A stretch of DNA of 57,495 nucleotides, taken from the NCBI GenBank assembly GCA_016201275.1, contig JACQDB010000018.1:1-57495 (forward strand), written 5' to 3'. This document shows positions 26,635 to 35,997 of this stretch, in pieces. The stretch is from Acidobacteriota bacterium. Its GTDB lineage: Bacteria; Acidobacteriota; Blastocatellia; UBA7656. Position 1 is the first letter of the stretch; each line of letters opens with the position of its first letter. Both the position numbers and the translations under genes were made by a program. The notes below the pieces were generated by a model that was given only the letters and a program-made list of their open reading frames with translations, was not told the origin of the DNA and did not search any database.

Positions 26635-26821
26635 GCCTCTGAAAAATCTACCAATAGAGAGTCGAGGCGGTTTGGCCATTCGCCTGAATCCCCCCAACGG
26701 CAGTTGGGGGATTCGTTTATCATTGACAGCGTTTCGTAGGTTGGACTTTAACTATCCCCCGATTGCCATCGGGGGGATTGGCAAGGCTGGCTCGCCTCTG
26801 AAAAATGTACCAAGTCGAGCT
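26635..26821. repeat. Compound repeat: direct repeats flanking two G/C-tract hairpins
   Basis: GCCTCTGAAAAAT.TACCA occurs in direct orientation at 26635 and 26794. The second copy ends in AGTCGAGCT and is the reverse complement of 57465-57493. Between them lie two short hairpins with C/G runs (about 26686-26714 and 26754-26777). No gene is seen. Confidence 0.6.
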
Positions 26822-26894
26822 AAACTCACGACCATAATTTTTTTCGACAGCCTCACCTGGGCGTTTTGCCTTTTGCCTTTTTACTTGTGCCTTT

Positions 26895-27995
26895 TCAAAA
26901 CCATTTCAATTCGGCGGTTTTGACCACCAGATTTTCATCCAGCGTGGCGCTCATTTTCAAATCGAAGCGCACATCGCGCAACGTCACCGCATAACCATCC
27001 GGCAGCGCTTCGACATTCGACACCGTGTAGCGCGCAAACTTCATGAAGTACCGCGTGCGCGGCGAATTCTTTAACGCTTCAACCAGCCGGGCATCCAGCA
27101 CCGGGGCTTCCTGCCAAACGGGCTGCGCGTTGCTGATATTGATATAGGTGGAATAAATGGTGTCACCGTTGGCGGCGACGGCTTGCCACAACAGGGGATT
27201 GGCTGGGGTTGGCCAGACTGACAGCGCGGTGATGTTTTCCGCTGGCAACGCCGACCGCGCCTGATCCAGCGCCGTCTGTTTCGCCAGCCACATCCCGCCC
27301 CAATAAACCAGTAAAATGATCAGCGCCGAACGCGCCACTTTTTCGCCAGCCTGTCCCCAACCGCGTATAGCACCGAAGATGACCAACGCCAGACCACTGA
27401 ACCAGATCAGACGTATGACCAGCGGAATCGCCGGAAAGCGGTCGGAAGGTTGTTGCAGCGCAAAGGCTACCAACAGCGCCATGATGATGCCCAGAATTAC
27501 CCACACCGCAATGCGCGCTCCGCCGTTGATCGTCAACCACATGGCCGCACCGCCCAGCACTAACCAGATCCACGGATCCACAACGACTATCAGATCACCA
27601 TAAAACCATTTGCCGCTGAACGGCAGAAACGGGCGCACGCCATAGTTATTGGTGAAATCCATGAGCAGATGACAAAGCCCGGCGAAATAGGCCAGCGCGA
27701 AAATTCGCAGCGGACGAATCGGTCGGCGAAACATATCGTGGCGCAGGCGAAAGCGCCTGTCGAGAAAGACTAGAATTAAAGTGAGCAGCGCAGACAACAG
27801 CAGCAAGCCGACGAAGGAATGCGTGAAGCCGCGATGATTTTCCAGATCCACAAAAGCGCCGCGAAAGCGCATGACGGAATCCACGTCCGGCATATTCGAG
27901 GCAATCAATAACGTCGTGGTCGCCAGCGGGGTGGCGCGTTCCAGCCCGCTTTTGGCGACCGTCAGTCCGAAGAAGGTGTGCGTCAGATTATCCAT
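26895..27995 (-). CDS. DUF457/YdjM-type membrane-bound metal-dependent hydrolase
   Basis: 366 aa polytopic inner-membrane protein, starting MDNLTHTFFGL. It has the family pattern of scattered His/Asp residues near the membrane face: NLTHTF, SNMPDVDSV, HRGFTHSF and CHLLMDFTNNYG. About six hydrophobic segments occupy the first two thirds; the last ~120 residues (from about ALPAENITALSVWP) form a soluble domain. The family is named hydrolase from these metal-like motifs; the substrate is unknown, and a link to membrane or phospholipid metabolism is often suggested. Isolated, minus strand; the 250 bases upstream to the ROK gene hold no obvious gene. Confidence 0.8.
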   Translation of the reverse strand: MDNLTHTFFGLTVAKSGLERATPLATTTLLIASNMPDVDSVMRFRGAFVDLENHRGFTHSFVGLLLLSALLTLILVFLDRRFRLRHDMFRRPIRPLRIFALAYFAGLCHLLMDFTNNYGVRPFLPFSGKWFYGDLIVVVDPWIWLVLGGAAMWLTINGGARIAVWVILGIIMALLVAFALQQPSDRFPAIPLVIRLIWFSGLALVIFGAIRGWGQAGEKVARSALIILLVYWGGMWLAKQTALDQARSALPAENITALSVWPTPANPLLWQAVAANGDTIYSTYINISNAQPVWQEAPVLDARLVEALKNSPRTRYFMKFARYTVSNVEALPDGYAVTLRDVRFDLKMSATLDENLVVKTAELKWF

Positions 27996-28244
27996 GTCTA
28001 TAGGGTTTGGTATCCTCTGTGAATTTCTCCATAAGCCTTACGGCTGGCCTTCCCAGCGTTCCCGCTATGCCTCTGAGTTGGCGACAGCGCTTTCACTCGC
28101 AGTATTTTTTCAGAGAGAAAAACTTCATGCAAACCTTGCGGTTGAGAGGTGACCGAGGGTGATGGAGCGTCAACGAACGCCCGAACGGGCAGGCGTTTTG
28201 ACCGTCCATTTTGGCATGGTTCATTCGATCCGCGAGCGAAGATT

Positions 28245-29210
28245 TTATCTGGCGTAATCGCGCCCTAACAGCGCCGCGCCGATGACGCCTGCCGAGGGGC
28301 CGAGTTCGGCTTTGACGATCTGGCAATCCCGAAACGAGGGCGGGAAAGCGCGCCGCCGCACTTCATTCGTCGTCGGCTTTAAAATTAAATCACCGGCCTC
28401 CATCACGCCGCCGCCCATGACAATCATCTCGATGTTCAACAAGTTGACGACAGCGGCCAAAGCGATGCCCAGAAACATTCCTGTGCGTTCCATCATGAGT
28501 TGCGACATTTCATCGCCGCTTTGGGCGGCGCGGGCGATGTCTTCGGCGGTCAATTCGCGGTCACGCGGCAAGGCCAATAGGGACAGCGAACTGGTGCGGT
28601 CGCGGTACAGGCGTTCGCGGGTGCGGCGCACGATGCTGGGGCCGGAAGCGATGGTTTCCAGACAGCCAATGTTGCCGCAACCGCATTCGATGCCTTCCGG
28701 GTCAATCGTCATATGCCCGAACTCTCCAGCAAAGCCGTTAGCGCCGCGATAAATCTGGCCGTTCATAATCAGGCCGGAACCGATGCCAGTGCCGAGGGTG
28801 ACGAAAAAGACATCGCGTTTGCCGCGTGCCGCACCGGCCTGATGTTCGGCATAGGCGGCGGCATTGGCGTCGTTATCAATGACCGTGGGCAAGCCGGTTT
28901 CTCGCGCTAAGATGGCCGGTACATCCACGTCCGCAAGGTTGGGCAAGTTGGGCATCACTTCTATGCGATTGGTTTTGATGTTGACCAGTCCCGGAACGCC
29001 TATGCCGATGGCGGCGGCGTGGCCTTCGGCCTGTTTGTTCAAGCCTTGTGCGAGGCTGACGAGTTGGGCGAGCAGTTTGTCAGAATCCTGTTGCTCGGTG
29101 TCAACGCGCAGTTCGTGAACGATTTCACCAGCGGCATTGACGAGCGCGGTTTTGATGGTCGTTCCGCCGAGGTCTATGCCGATAAAAACATGGTCTGGGT
29201 CGGTAGTCAT
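28245..29210 (-). CDS. ROK family sugar kinase (glucokinase-like)
   Basis: 321 aa cytosolic kinase. The frame is open to 29339, but the ATG at 29210 has an AAGGA site about 10 bases upstream and is followed directly by the ATP-binding GIDLGGTTIKTALV motif. The ROK signature is complete: TLGTGIGSGLI, GEFGHM and the zinc-binding ECGCGNIGCLE. The substrate-site Glu-His (EFGH) and the catalytic Asp in IDNDANAAA are present. By family it phosphorylates glucose or another hexose or amino sugar with ATP. No helix-turn-helix is present, so it is an enzyme and not a ROK repressor. It is divergent from the DedA-like gene. Confidence 0.88.
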   Translation of the reverse strand: MTTDPDHVFIGIDLGGTTIKTALVNAAGEIVHELRVDTEQQDSDKLLAQLVSLAQGLNKQAEGHAAAIGIGVPGLVNIKTNRIEVMPNLPNLADVDVPAILARETGLPTVIDNDANAAAYAEHQAGAARGKRDVFFVTLGTGIGSGLIMNGQIYRGANGFAGEFGHMTIDPEGIECGCGNIGCLETIASGPSIVRRTRERLYRDRTSSLSLLALPRDRELTAEDIARAAQSGDEMSQLMMERTGMFLGIALAAVVNLLNIEMIVMGGGVMEAGDLILKPTTNEVRRRAFPPSFRDCQIVKAELGPSAGVIGAALLGRDYAR

Positions 29211-29535
29211 AAAAGCAGTCCTTCGTATTTCGCGTGGCGATGTACCGTGGCGCGATGGCGGTGAGGAACGAAACGGCACGCCTAAATGATCTCGCGCCAG
29301 CGGCACACCCTCACACCAAAAACCCCTATGGTCATGCACGATTCTTGAGAAGCCTTTGAAATGTCGGAAGGTTCAGCATAACAAAGGCGCAAAAGGGATG
29401 TCAATTTTTGCCTTGTTCGGCTACAATCCACAGGCCAAAAATCGGGCTTGGAATTTCACGGCTGCCGAGGTTCAGCCTACAGGGTTCATTGCACGCAGAC
29501 ACTGCTGAAATTTTTTGCAATACCAGAAAAACGGA
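29211..29535. other. Divergent intergenic region between ROK kinase and DedA-like genes
   Basis: 325 bases that must hold promoters for both directions. I see no convincing -35/-10 pair, repeat or RNA structure. Confidence 0.4.
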
Positions 29536-30099
29536 ATGGAAGAAATCATAAAACGATACGGATTGTGGGCGGTGTTTTTCGGCACTATGATCGAAGGCGA
29601 TTTGACCTTGCTGCTGGCCGGAGTGCTGGCGCGTGCCGGATGGTTTTCGTTTGAAGAGGCGTTCGCGGTCGGCACTGCCGGAGGTTTTGTCGGCGACAGC
29701 ATCACCTATTGGATCGGCTCGCGCTTTCGCGGCAAAGCGCACCGCATGAAATTTTATCTCAAGGCCAAACCGCGCATCGAAAAATTGATGAAGCGCTTCG
29801 GCGTGTTGTCGGTCTTCATCGTCAAATATGTTTACGGCTTGCGAACCGCCAGCGCCCTGTTCTGGGGCATCGCCCATTTCGGCAAAGTCCGCTTTCTGGT
29901 GCTGACGCTGGCCAGTTGTCTGGCCTGGGCGGGCATACTGGTCGGCTTGGGCTTTACCTTTGCCACCGGCGTGGAAAAATTAATCGGCGATTTGAAGCGC
30001 GTGCAGATTATTCTGCTGGTCGTTCTGGTGATTATCCTGATTGTCTATTTCATAGGCCGTTTCGAGCGCACCGTCATCGAAGAAGAGAATGACGAATGA
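29536..30099 (+). CDS. DedA/SNARE-associated (VTT) family membrane protein
   Basis: 187 aa from ATG 29536; a TTG seven codons upstream is also in frame and neither start has a strong ribosome binding site. The VTT-domain pattern is visible: an amphipathic N-terminus, GTMIEGDLTLLLAGVLA (acidic residue in a re-entrant helix), GGFVGDSITYWIG, then FIVKYVYGLRTASALFWGIAHF with the conserved Arg, and two final hydrophobic helices. Family members are polyprenyl-phosphate or phospholipid transporters/flippases in the inner membrane. The acidic C-terminal tail (EEENDE) is cytosolic. It lies upstream of the kinase gene with 120 bases between. Confidence 0.85.
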   Translation: MEEIIKRYGLWAVFFGTMIEGDLTLLLAGVLARAGWFSFEEAFAVGTAGGFVGDSITYWIGSRFRGKAHRMKFYLKAKPRIEKLMKRFGVLSVFIVKYVYGLRTASALFWGIAHFGKVRFLVLTLASCLAWAGILVGLGFTFATGVEKLIGDLKRVQIILLVVLVIILIVYFIGRFERTVIEEENDE

Positions 30100-30219
30100 G
30101 GCGTGCGCCGCCGCCTGATTCACGCGGCGGATTTTCTACCCTATACTCTAAAGGCAATCCGGCAGTGACGAGGGCTTCGTAAAAGTTGCCAGGATTTTTG
30201 CAACTAAGGAAAGCGCGGA

Positions 30220-32826
30220 ATGCTTCAAGAGATCATTTCTCACTATCGCATCATCAAAAAACTCGGCGCGGGCGGCATGGGCGAGGTCTATTTGGCCGAA
30301 GACATACGCCTGTTTCGTCAAGTGGCGTTGAAATTTCTGCCTGCCTCTTATCAATATGATCCGGCGCGGCGTTCGCGGTTTTTGAAAGAGGCGCGTGCGG
30401 CTTCTGCCTTGCGGTCGCCCAACAGCGCCGCTATTCACGACATCGGCGAACACGAAGGCTTGAGTTTCATCGTGATGGAATATGTCGAAGGCGAATTGCT
30501 GGCGCACAAAATTCACCGTTGTGGCCTGGCCATTCACGAAGCCATAGACACCGCCGCGCAGATTGCCGAAGCCCTCGACGAAGCGCATTCGTTGGGCATC
30601 ATTCACCGCGATATTAAAAGTGCCAACGTCATCATCACGCCGCGCGGTCTGGTGAAACTGCTGGATTTCGGGCTGGCGCAAATCGCCAATCCCCTCTCCC
30701 CGGACGCGGCGCGTTACCAAACCTCGGTGCTGCAAACGGACAACGAAACTGGCGCAAGCAACGGCGACGCGCAACCGACCGAGGCGCTAGACGAAACCGC
30801 TACGGCTTCTTTGCAAGCGCTGGTGAAGGCTACGGCGATGCTCGACCCGCAGAACCTAGCGACCGCTACGTTTGAACGCAACCCTGAGGAAACCACCGCG
30901 CCCGCCACGGTTTTGCAGGACGCCGTGTTGCCGAGCCTTGCACGCAATCCCAACGCCGATGATGCAAGTTCATCAAGCGCCGCCTCGAACCGTCAGGCGA
31001 CGCCGGAGGCGGCGCTTTTCAATCCCCTCAGTCAAGCGACGACCATCGGGCTGGTGATGGGAACCGTGCCGTATATGTCGCCCGAACAGGCCTTGGGTTT
31101 GCCGCTTGACCAGCGCACCGATATTTTCAGTCTGGGCGTGGTGCTGTATGAAATGCTGGCCTGCAAACAGCCGTTCGTGGCGGACAGTCAGGCCGAGTTG
31201 CTGCACAATATTATTAACGTAGAGCCGCCGCCGCTGTCGCGCTTCAATTCACAGGTTGCGGCGGAACTCGAACGCCTCGTTCACAAGTGTTTGGAAAAAC
31301 CCCGCGACAAACGCTTTGCTTCAGCGCGGGAACTCATCACGGCTTTGCGGCAACTGCAAAACGAGTATGCCACGCGCTCACTCAGCGACTCCGGTGCAAG
31401 CTCATGGGCGCAACCGACCAAGCGCACGCGCCCACGACGTAGCATTGATTCGCTCGCCATTCTGCCGTTTGAAAATGTCGGCCAGGATGCCGACACCGAA
31501 TACCTCAGCGACGGCATTACCGAAAGCATCATCAATAACCTGTCGCAATTGCCGAAACTCAAAGTGATGGCGCGCAGCACGGTCTTTCGTTACAAAGGCA
31601 AAAGCGTCGCGCCGCAGCAAGTGGGCAATGAATTGAAGGTGCGTGCGGTCTTGACCGGGCGCGTCTTGCAGCGCGGCGATACCTTGGTTATCAAAGCCGA
31701 ATTGGTTGACGCTGCCGATGGCTCGCAACTTTGGGGCGAACCGTTCAATCGCAAGATGGCCGACATCTTCGCCGTTGAAGAAGAGATTTCGCAGGAAATT
31801 TCCGCCAAGCTGCGGTTGAAATTGAGCGGCGAACAGAAACGGAAATTGACCAAACGCCACACCGAAAATCCCGAAGCGTATCAAGAATATTTGAAGGGGC
31901 GCTATCATTGGAACAAACGTACCCGCGAAGGTTTGTTGAAAGGCATAGAGCAATTCAACAAAGCCATAGACCTTGATCCGAATTACGCGCTGGCTTACGC
32001 AGGGCTTGCCGATTCCTATAATCTCATCGCCAGCTATAGTTCTTCGCCGCCCAGCGATGCCTTTCCGAAAGCCCGTTCGGCAGCCACCCGCGCCTTGTCG
32101 CTGGACCACACCTTGACCGAAGCGCATATCTCTTTAGCCTTCGTTTTGTTCGGTTACGATTGGCAGTATCAAGAAGCCGAAAAAGAGTTCAAGAAAGCGC
32201 TGACGCTCAATCCCGGTTATGCGACAGGGCATTTGTGGTATGCGCTGTTTCTGGTGGCGATGGGACGTTATGATGAGGCGCAAGCAACCATGCACAGGGC
32301 CTTAGAGCTAGACCCGCTCTCGTTGCCCATCAACACCAATCTCGGTTGGCTTTTCTATCTCGGACGCCGTTATGATGAGGCCATCAAACAATTGAAAAAG
32401 ACGCTGGAGATGGAGCCGAATTATTTACTGGCGCGGCGGCGTCTCTGTCAGGTCTATTTGCAGCAGGAGCGCTTTGCGGAAGCCGACAGCGAATTTCAGC
32501 AGGCTTTGGCGCGGGCAGGTGAAGACCTCGAAACCCTCGCTTCGCAAGGCTATCGTTACGCGCTCTCCGGGCAAGCAGAGGCGGCGCAACAAGTGCTGGA
32601 TGAATTGCAGAGTTGGAGTTGTCAGCGTTATATTCCGGCTTATTTTTTCGCCAAAATTTTCATGGGACTGGGCGATAAGGATCAAGCATTTGCATATCTG
32701 CATCAGGCACTGGCAGAACGCTATGGCTTGTTGGCTTACATGAAGGTAGAGCCTGAAGTGGACAGGCTGCGCGACGACCCGCGCTTTCAGGAATTGGCGC
32801 AGCGCGTCGGCTTAGATGGAACCTGA
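30220..32826 (+). CDS. Ser/Thr protein kinase with TolB-like and TPR domains, lacking a membrane anchor
   Basis: 868 aa. Hanks-type kinase at 1-380: GAGGMGEV glycine loop, ALKFL (K38), HRDIKSAN (D131), DFG (149-151), SPE (287-289). The stretch from DFG to SPE is about 138 residues, against 40 in the paralogue at 33409; the extra part is Ala/Thr/Asn/Glu-rich and low in complexity. After the kinase comes a TolB/FlgO-like domain (about 410-540: SIDSLAILPFENVG, VLTGRVLQRGD) and then TPR repeats (about 560-860: LDPNYALAYAGLADSYN). I see no transmembrane helix, so the protein is probably cytosolic. The stop codon overlaps the ATG of the DUF4258 gene by one base (TGATG). Confidence 0.92.
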   Translation: MLQEIISHYRIIKKLGAGGMGEVYLAEDIRLFRQVALKFLPASYQYDPARRSRFLKEARAASALRSPNSAAIHDIGEHEGLSFIVMEYVEGELLAHKIHRCGLAIHEAIDTAAQIAEALDEAHSLGIIHRDIKSANVIITPRGLVKLLDFGLAQIANPLSPDAARYQTSVLQTDNETGASNGDAQPTEALDETATASLQALVKATAMLDPQNLATATFERNPEETTAPATVLQDAVLPSLARNPNADDASSSSAASNRQATPEAALFNPLSQATTIGLVMGTVPYMSPEQALGLPLDQRTDIFSLGVVLYEMLACKQPFVADSQAELLHNIINVEPPPLSRFNSQVAAELERLVHKCLEKPRDKRFASARELITALRQLQNEYATRSLSDSGASSWAQPTKRTRPRRSIDSLAILPFENVGQDADTEYLSDGITESIINNLSQLPKLKVMARSTVFRYKGKSVAPQQVGNELKVRAVLTGRVLQRGDTLVIKAELVDAADGSQLWGEPFNRKMADIFAVEEEISQEISAKLRLKLSGEQKRKLTKRHTENPEAYQEYLKGRYHWNKRTREGLLKGIEQFNKAIDLDPNYALAYAGLADSYNLIASYSSSPPSDAFPKARSAATRALSLDHTLTEAHISLAFVLFGYDWQYQEAEKEFKKALTLNPGYATGHLWYALFLVAMGRYDEAQATMHRALELDPLSLPINTNLGWLFYLGRRYDEAIKQLKKTLEMEPNYLLARRRLCQVYLQQERFAEADSEFQQALARAGEDLETLASQGYRYALSGQAEAAQQVLDELQSWSCQRYIPAYFFAKIFMGLGDKDQAFAYLHQALAERYGLLAYMKVEPEVDRLRDDPRFQELAQRVGLDGT

Positions 32827-33104
32827 TGGGCATCAAAAAAATTCGCCGTGCGGTACGACAAGGGCATTACGAATACTCCATTCACGCGTTGGAAGAGATG
32901 GACGAAGATGATCTGACCGAGGAAGATGTGCGCACGGCGATTTTGCACGGAACCTTGGTTGCCGAATTGACTGATGATCCGCGAGGTGTGCGCTTCGTCG
33001 TGCAGGGGACGGCGAAAACTACCGCTTGCGAACTGGAAGTTGTCGGTCGCTTTTTGCCATTGGGTTTGATGCGTATAATCACCGTGTATGCTTTGAAAGA
33101 GTGA
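32826..33104 (+). CDS. DUF4258 protein, candidate toxin of a toxin-antitoxin pair
   Basis: 92 aa, start overlapping the kinase stop, so probably translationally coupled. The pattern is that of DUF4258: IHALEEMDEDDLTEEDVRTAILHG, then a beta-rich RGVRFVVQGT and a hydrophobic C-terminus MRIITVYAL. DUF4258 proteins resemble small RelE/BrnT-fold toxins and are often next to YgiT-type zinc-finger genes, as here (4 bases between the genes). Toxicity is an inference from the family and the pairing. Confidence 0.78.
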   Translation: MGIKKIRRAVRQGHYEYSIHALEEMDEDDLTEEDVRTAILHGTLVAELTDDPRGVRFVVQGTAKTTACELEVVGRFLPLGLMRIITVYALKE

Positions 33105-33108
33105 CGTA

Positions 33109-33351
33109 ATGAAGCAGGATTTTTGTGAGTATTGCAACGCCGAGTTAGTCAACAGCGAGAAGTTGGTGACCGTTTATCGCCATCGCAAAGCGCAGCATTT
33201 TATCTTTGAAGGCGTTCCGGCGCGGGTCTGCCCGCGTTGCGGTGAGCGCTATTTTTCTGCTCAAGTGGTGCGCGAAATGGACGACCTGATGAAGCACCCG
33301 CAAGCGCCGGTCGCGCTTGTACAGGTTCCGGTGATGGCGCTGCATCGCTGA
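33109..33351 (+). CDS. YgiT/MqsA-type zinc finger protein, candidate antitoxin
   Basis: 80 aa. Two CxxC pairs (CEYCNAELV at the N-terminus and CPRCGERYF in the middle) form the YgiT-type zinc site. The segment HFIFEGVPARVCPRCGE is the family hallmark. Unlike MqsA, no C-terminal helix-turn-helix follows, so DNA binding and autoregulation cannot be assumed. The gap to the DUF4258 gene is 4 bases. Together they make a compact pair inserted between two paralogous kinase genes. Confidence 0.82.
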   Translation: MKQDFCEYCNAELVNSEKLVTVYRHRKAQHFIFEGVPARVCPRCGERYFSAQVVREMDDLMKHPQAPVALVQVPVMALHR

Positions 33352-33408
33352 TCATTCGGCATCGTGGAAAACCATTAAATTCCAGACCGCATTTGAATCT
33401 TCTACCAA

Positions 33409-35919
33409 ATGACTTTCGCCGCCGGAACCAGTGTTTCTTATTATCGCATCGTGTCGCGTTTGGGCGCGGGCGGTATGGGCGAAGTTTATCTTGCCGAAGA
33501 CACGCGGCTGGGACGCAAGGTTGCCCTGAAAACCCTGCCGCCGCATTTCACCAAAGAGAGCGACCGCCTGCGCCGCTTCGAGCAGGAGGCACGCGCCGCT
33601 TCCGCCCTCAATCATCCCAACATCATTACGATTTTTGAAGTCGGGCGCAGCAACGACACCAATTTCATCGTCACCGAATTCATCGAAGGCCAAACCCTCA
33701 GACAGAAAATGATGAGCGGGCGCATGAGCCTGCGCGACATTCTCAAGGTTGCCATTCAAATCGCCAGCGCCCTTTCCGCCGCGCACGCCGTCGGCATCGT
33801 GCATCGAGACATCAAACCGGAAAACATCATGCTGCGCCCCGATGGTTATGTGAAAGTGGTGGATTTCGGCCTGGTGAAATTAACCGAATCGCTCAACCTG
33901 GCGAGTGAAGTGGATCACGAATCGGAGACCAAAATTCTGATCACCGACCCCAGCATCGTCATGGGTACGCCGCATTATATGTCGCCCGAACAGGCGCGCG
34001 GTTTTACTATTGATGCGCGTGCCGACATCTTCAGTTTCGGCGTCGTGTTGTATGAAATGATTACTGGGCGCGTGCCTTATGATGGCGCGACGCCGGGCGA
34101 CATCATCGCTTCGATTCTTTACAAAGAGCCGCCGCTGTTGGCGCGTTATTCGCGGGAAGCCAACGACGAGTTGGAGCGCATCGTCACCAAAGCGCTTCGC
34201 AAAGACCGCGAAGAGCGTTATCAAACTGCCAAAGACATCGCTATTGATTTGAAAAACCTGCGCCAGCATCTGGCTTATGAAGAAATCCGCGAGCGCTCGT
34301 TTGCCGGTCACACGGACAGCGATTCCGGGTCTATGCGAAGCAGCCGCGACACCGTTGTTGAGTTGGCGCGGTCAGCGGATTTTGCCAGCGGCGAGATGCC
34401 GCCCTTTCCTAACAGCGACTCGCAAAACCTGCGTCCGATGTCGAGCGCCGAATACATCATCACCGGTTTGCGCCAACGCAAGAAAGGTTTGATCCTGACG
34501 TTGCTCGCGCTCCTCATTGTCGCGGCATCGTTCACCTATTTTGCCGGAAGCAATAAAAAAGCGGTTGAATCCATTGCCATACTGCCGTTTGCCAATGCCA
34601 GCGGCGACCCCAATTCCGATTACATCGCCGATGGCATGACCGAAAGCTTGATTAAGAATCTATCGCAACTGCCCAAGCTGAAAGTCATGTCGTTGATTTC
34701 GGTGCTGCGCTACAAAGGCAATGAAATAGACCCCCGTGCCGTGCGCCGTGACTTGAACGTGGATGCGGTATTGTCGGGGCGCATCACGCGGCGCGGCGAC
34801 AGCATCGCGCTCACCATTGAATTGGTTGATGCCCGCGACAACACCCGTATATGGGGCGATCAGTACGCCAGAAATTTCTCTGACATCCTCGCCTTGCAGG
34901 AAGAAATTTTAAGCGCGATGTCGCAGAAACTGGAATTGAAACTCGACAGCAACGAGCGCAAACGCATGGAAGCGTACAAGCTCTACCTGATGGGACGCAA
35001 TTACTGGAACAAGCGCCGCCCCGATGATTTGAAAAAAGGCATAGAGTATTTTCGTCAGGCGATTGATAAAAATCCGCAGGACGCCAAAGCCTACGCCGGA
35101 CTGGCGGACTCTTATACTTTGCTGGCGGTTTATGGTTCGCTGCCCGGCAACGAAGCTTTTCCGAAAGCCAAAGAAGCCGCCGAAAAAGCCTTGCAACTGG
35201 ACGACACACTGGCCGAAGCGCACACCTCTTTAGGCTTTGTGCAAACCCGTTACGATTGGGATTGGGAAGGCGCGGAAGAGAGTTTTCGCCGCGCCATCGA
35301 ATTGAATCCCAACTATGCGCTGGCGCATCAATGGTATTCCAACTATCTGGCTTCGGTGGGGCGTTATCAAGACGCCATAGACGAAGCCAAACGCGGCCAG
35401 AGCTTGAACCCGCTCTCTTTGATTACCAACGCCCAGATCGGTTGGGTCTGTTTTTTCGCCCGCCGCAATGAAGAAGGCATCGCCGCCTGCACCAAAGTCA
35501 TAGAGATGGACGGCAACTTCTTTTCAGCGCGGCGCTATTATGGCTTGATTCTCGAACAGAAGGGAATGCACGAGCAGGCCATCGAGCAATTTGAAAAAGC
35601 CCGCGAGATGTCGGGCAGCAGTCCAGTGGTGGTCGCCGCCCTCGGCCACGCTTATGCGGTTGCCGGCAGACGCCACGAGGCCGAAAAGATTCTTGAGGAA
35701 TTGCTCGACCCCACGAAAGGCGGACGCAAAGGTTCGTCTTACGACATTGCGATTATCTACGCCGGGTTGGGCGACAAAGAGAAGGCCTTCGAGTGGCTGG
35801 AAAAAGCCTACAACGAGCGCAATGATTTTCTGGCCTACTTGAAAGCCGACCCGCGCTTTGACCCCTTGCGCGCCGATGTGCGCTTCGACTCGCTATTGCA
35901 CCGCGTCGGGCTGTATTAA
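33409..35919 (+). CDS. Membrane-anchored Ser/Thr protein kinase with TolB-like and TPR domains
   Basis: 836 aa paralogue of the kinase at 30220. Kinase domain 8-290: GAGGMGEVYLAEDTRLG, K41, HRDIKPEN (D134), DFG (152-154), GTPHYMSPEQARG. A juxtamembrane Ser-rich segment (about 300-340) leads to one transmembrane helix (about 360-380, LILTLLALLIVAASFTYFAG). Outside come a TolB/FlgO-like domain (SIAILPFANASGDPNSDY) and TPR repeats to the end. Topology would place the kinase in the cytosol and the TPR array in the periplasm as a sensor or scaffold. The ATG at 33409 has no obvious ribosome binding site and follows the zinc-finger gene by 57 bases. Confidence 0.92.
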   Translation: MTFAAGTSVSYYRIVSRLGAGGMGEVYLAEDTRLGRKVALKTLPPHFTKESDRLRRFEQEARAASALNHPNIITIFEVGRSNDTNFIVTEFIEGQTLRQKMMSGRMSLRDILKVAIQIASALSAAHAVGIVHRDIKPENIMLRPDGYVKVVDFGLVKLTESLNLASEVDHESETKILITDPSIVMGTPHYMSPEQARGFTIDARADIFSFGVVLYEMITGRVPYDGATPGDIIASILYKEPPLLARYSREANDELERIVTKALRKDREERYQTAKDIAIDLKNLRQHLAYEEIRERSFAGHTDSDSGSMRSSRDTVVELARSADFASGEMPPFPNSDSQNLRPMSSAEYIITGLRQRKKGLILTLLALLIVAASFTYFAGSNKKAVESIAILPFANASGDPNSDYIADGMTESLIKNLSQLPKLKVMSLISVLRYKGNEIDPRAVRRDLNVDAVLSGRITRRGDSIALTIELVDARDNTRIWGDQYARNFSDILALQEEILSAMSQKLELKLDSNERKRMEAYKLYLMGRNYWNKRRPDDLKKGIEYFRQAIDKNPQDAKAYAGLADSYTLLAVYGSLPGNEAFPKAKEAAEKALQLDDTLAEAHTSLGFVQTRYDWDWEGAEESFRRAIELNPNYALAHQWYSNYLASVGRYQDAIDEAKRGQSLNPLSLITNAQIGWVCFFARRNEEGIAACTKVIEMDGNFFSARRYYGLILEQKGMHEQAIEQFEKAREMSGSSPVVVAALGHAYAVAGRRHEAEKILEELLDPTKGGRKGSSYDIAIIYAGLGDKEKAFEWLEKAYNERNDFLAYLKADPRFDPLRADVRFDSLLHRVGLY

Positions 35920-35997
35920 AACGATTGGGGAGCGGCATCGCCTATAGCAAATTTCCTCGCCAAAAATCCGCAACGAAATTTATAATGGGCGAGACAA

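Noticed and set aside
3812-26821. Repeated palindromes as a possible CRISPR array
   Set aside because: Copies are dispersed between genes, not regularly spaced, and no cas genes are present.
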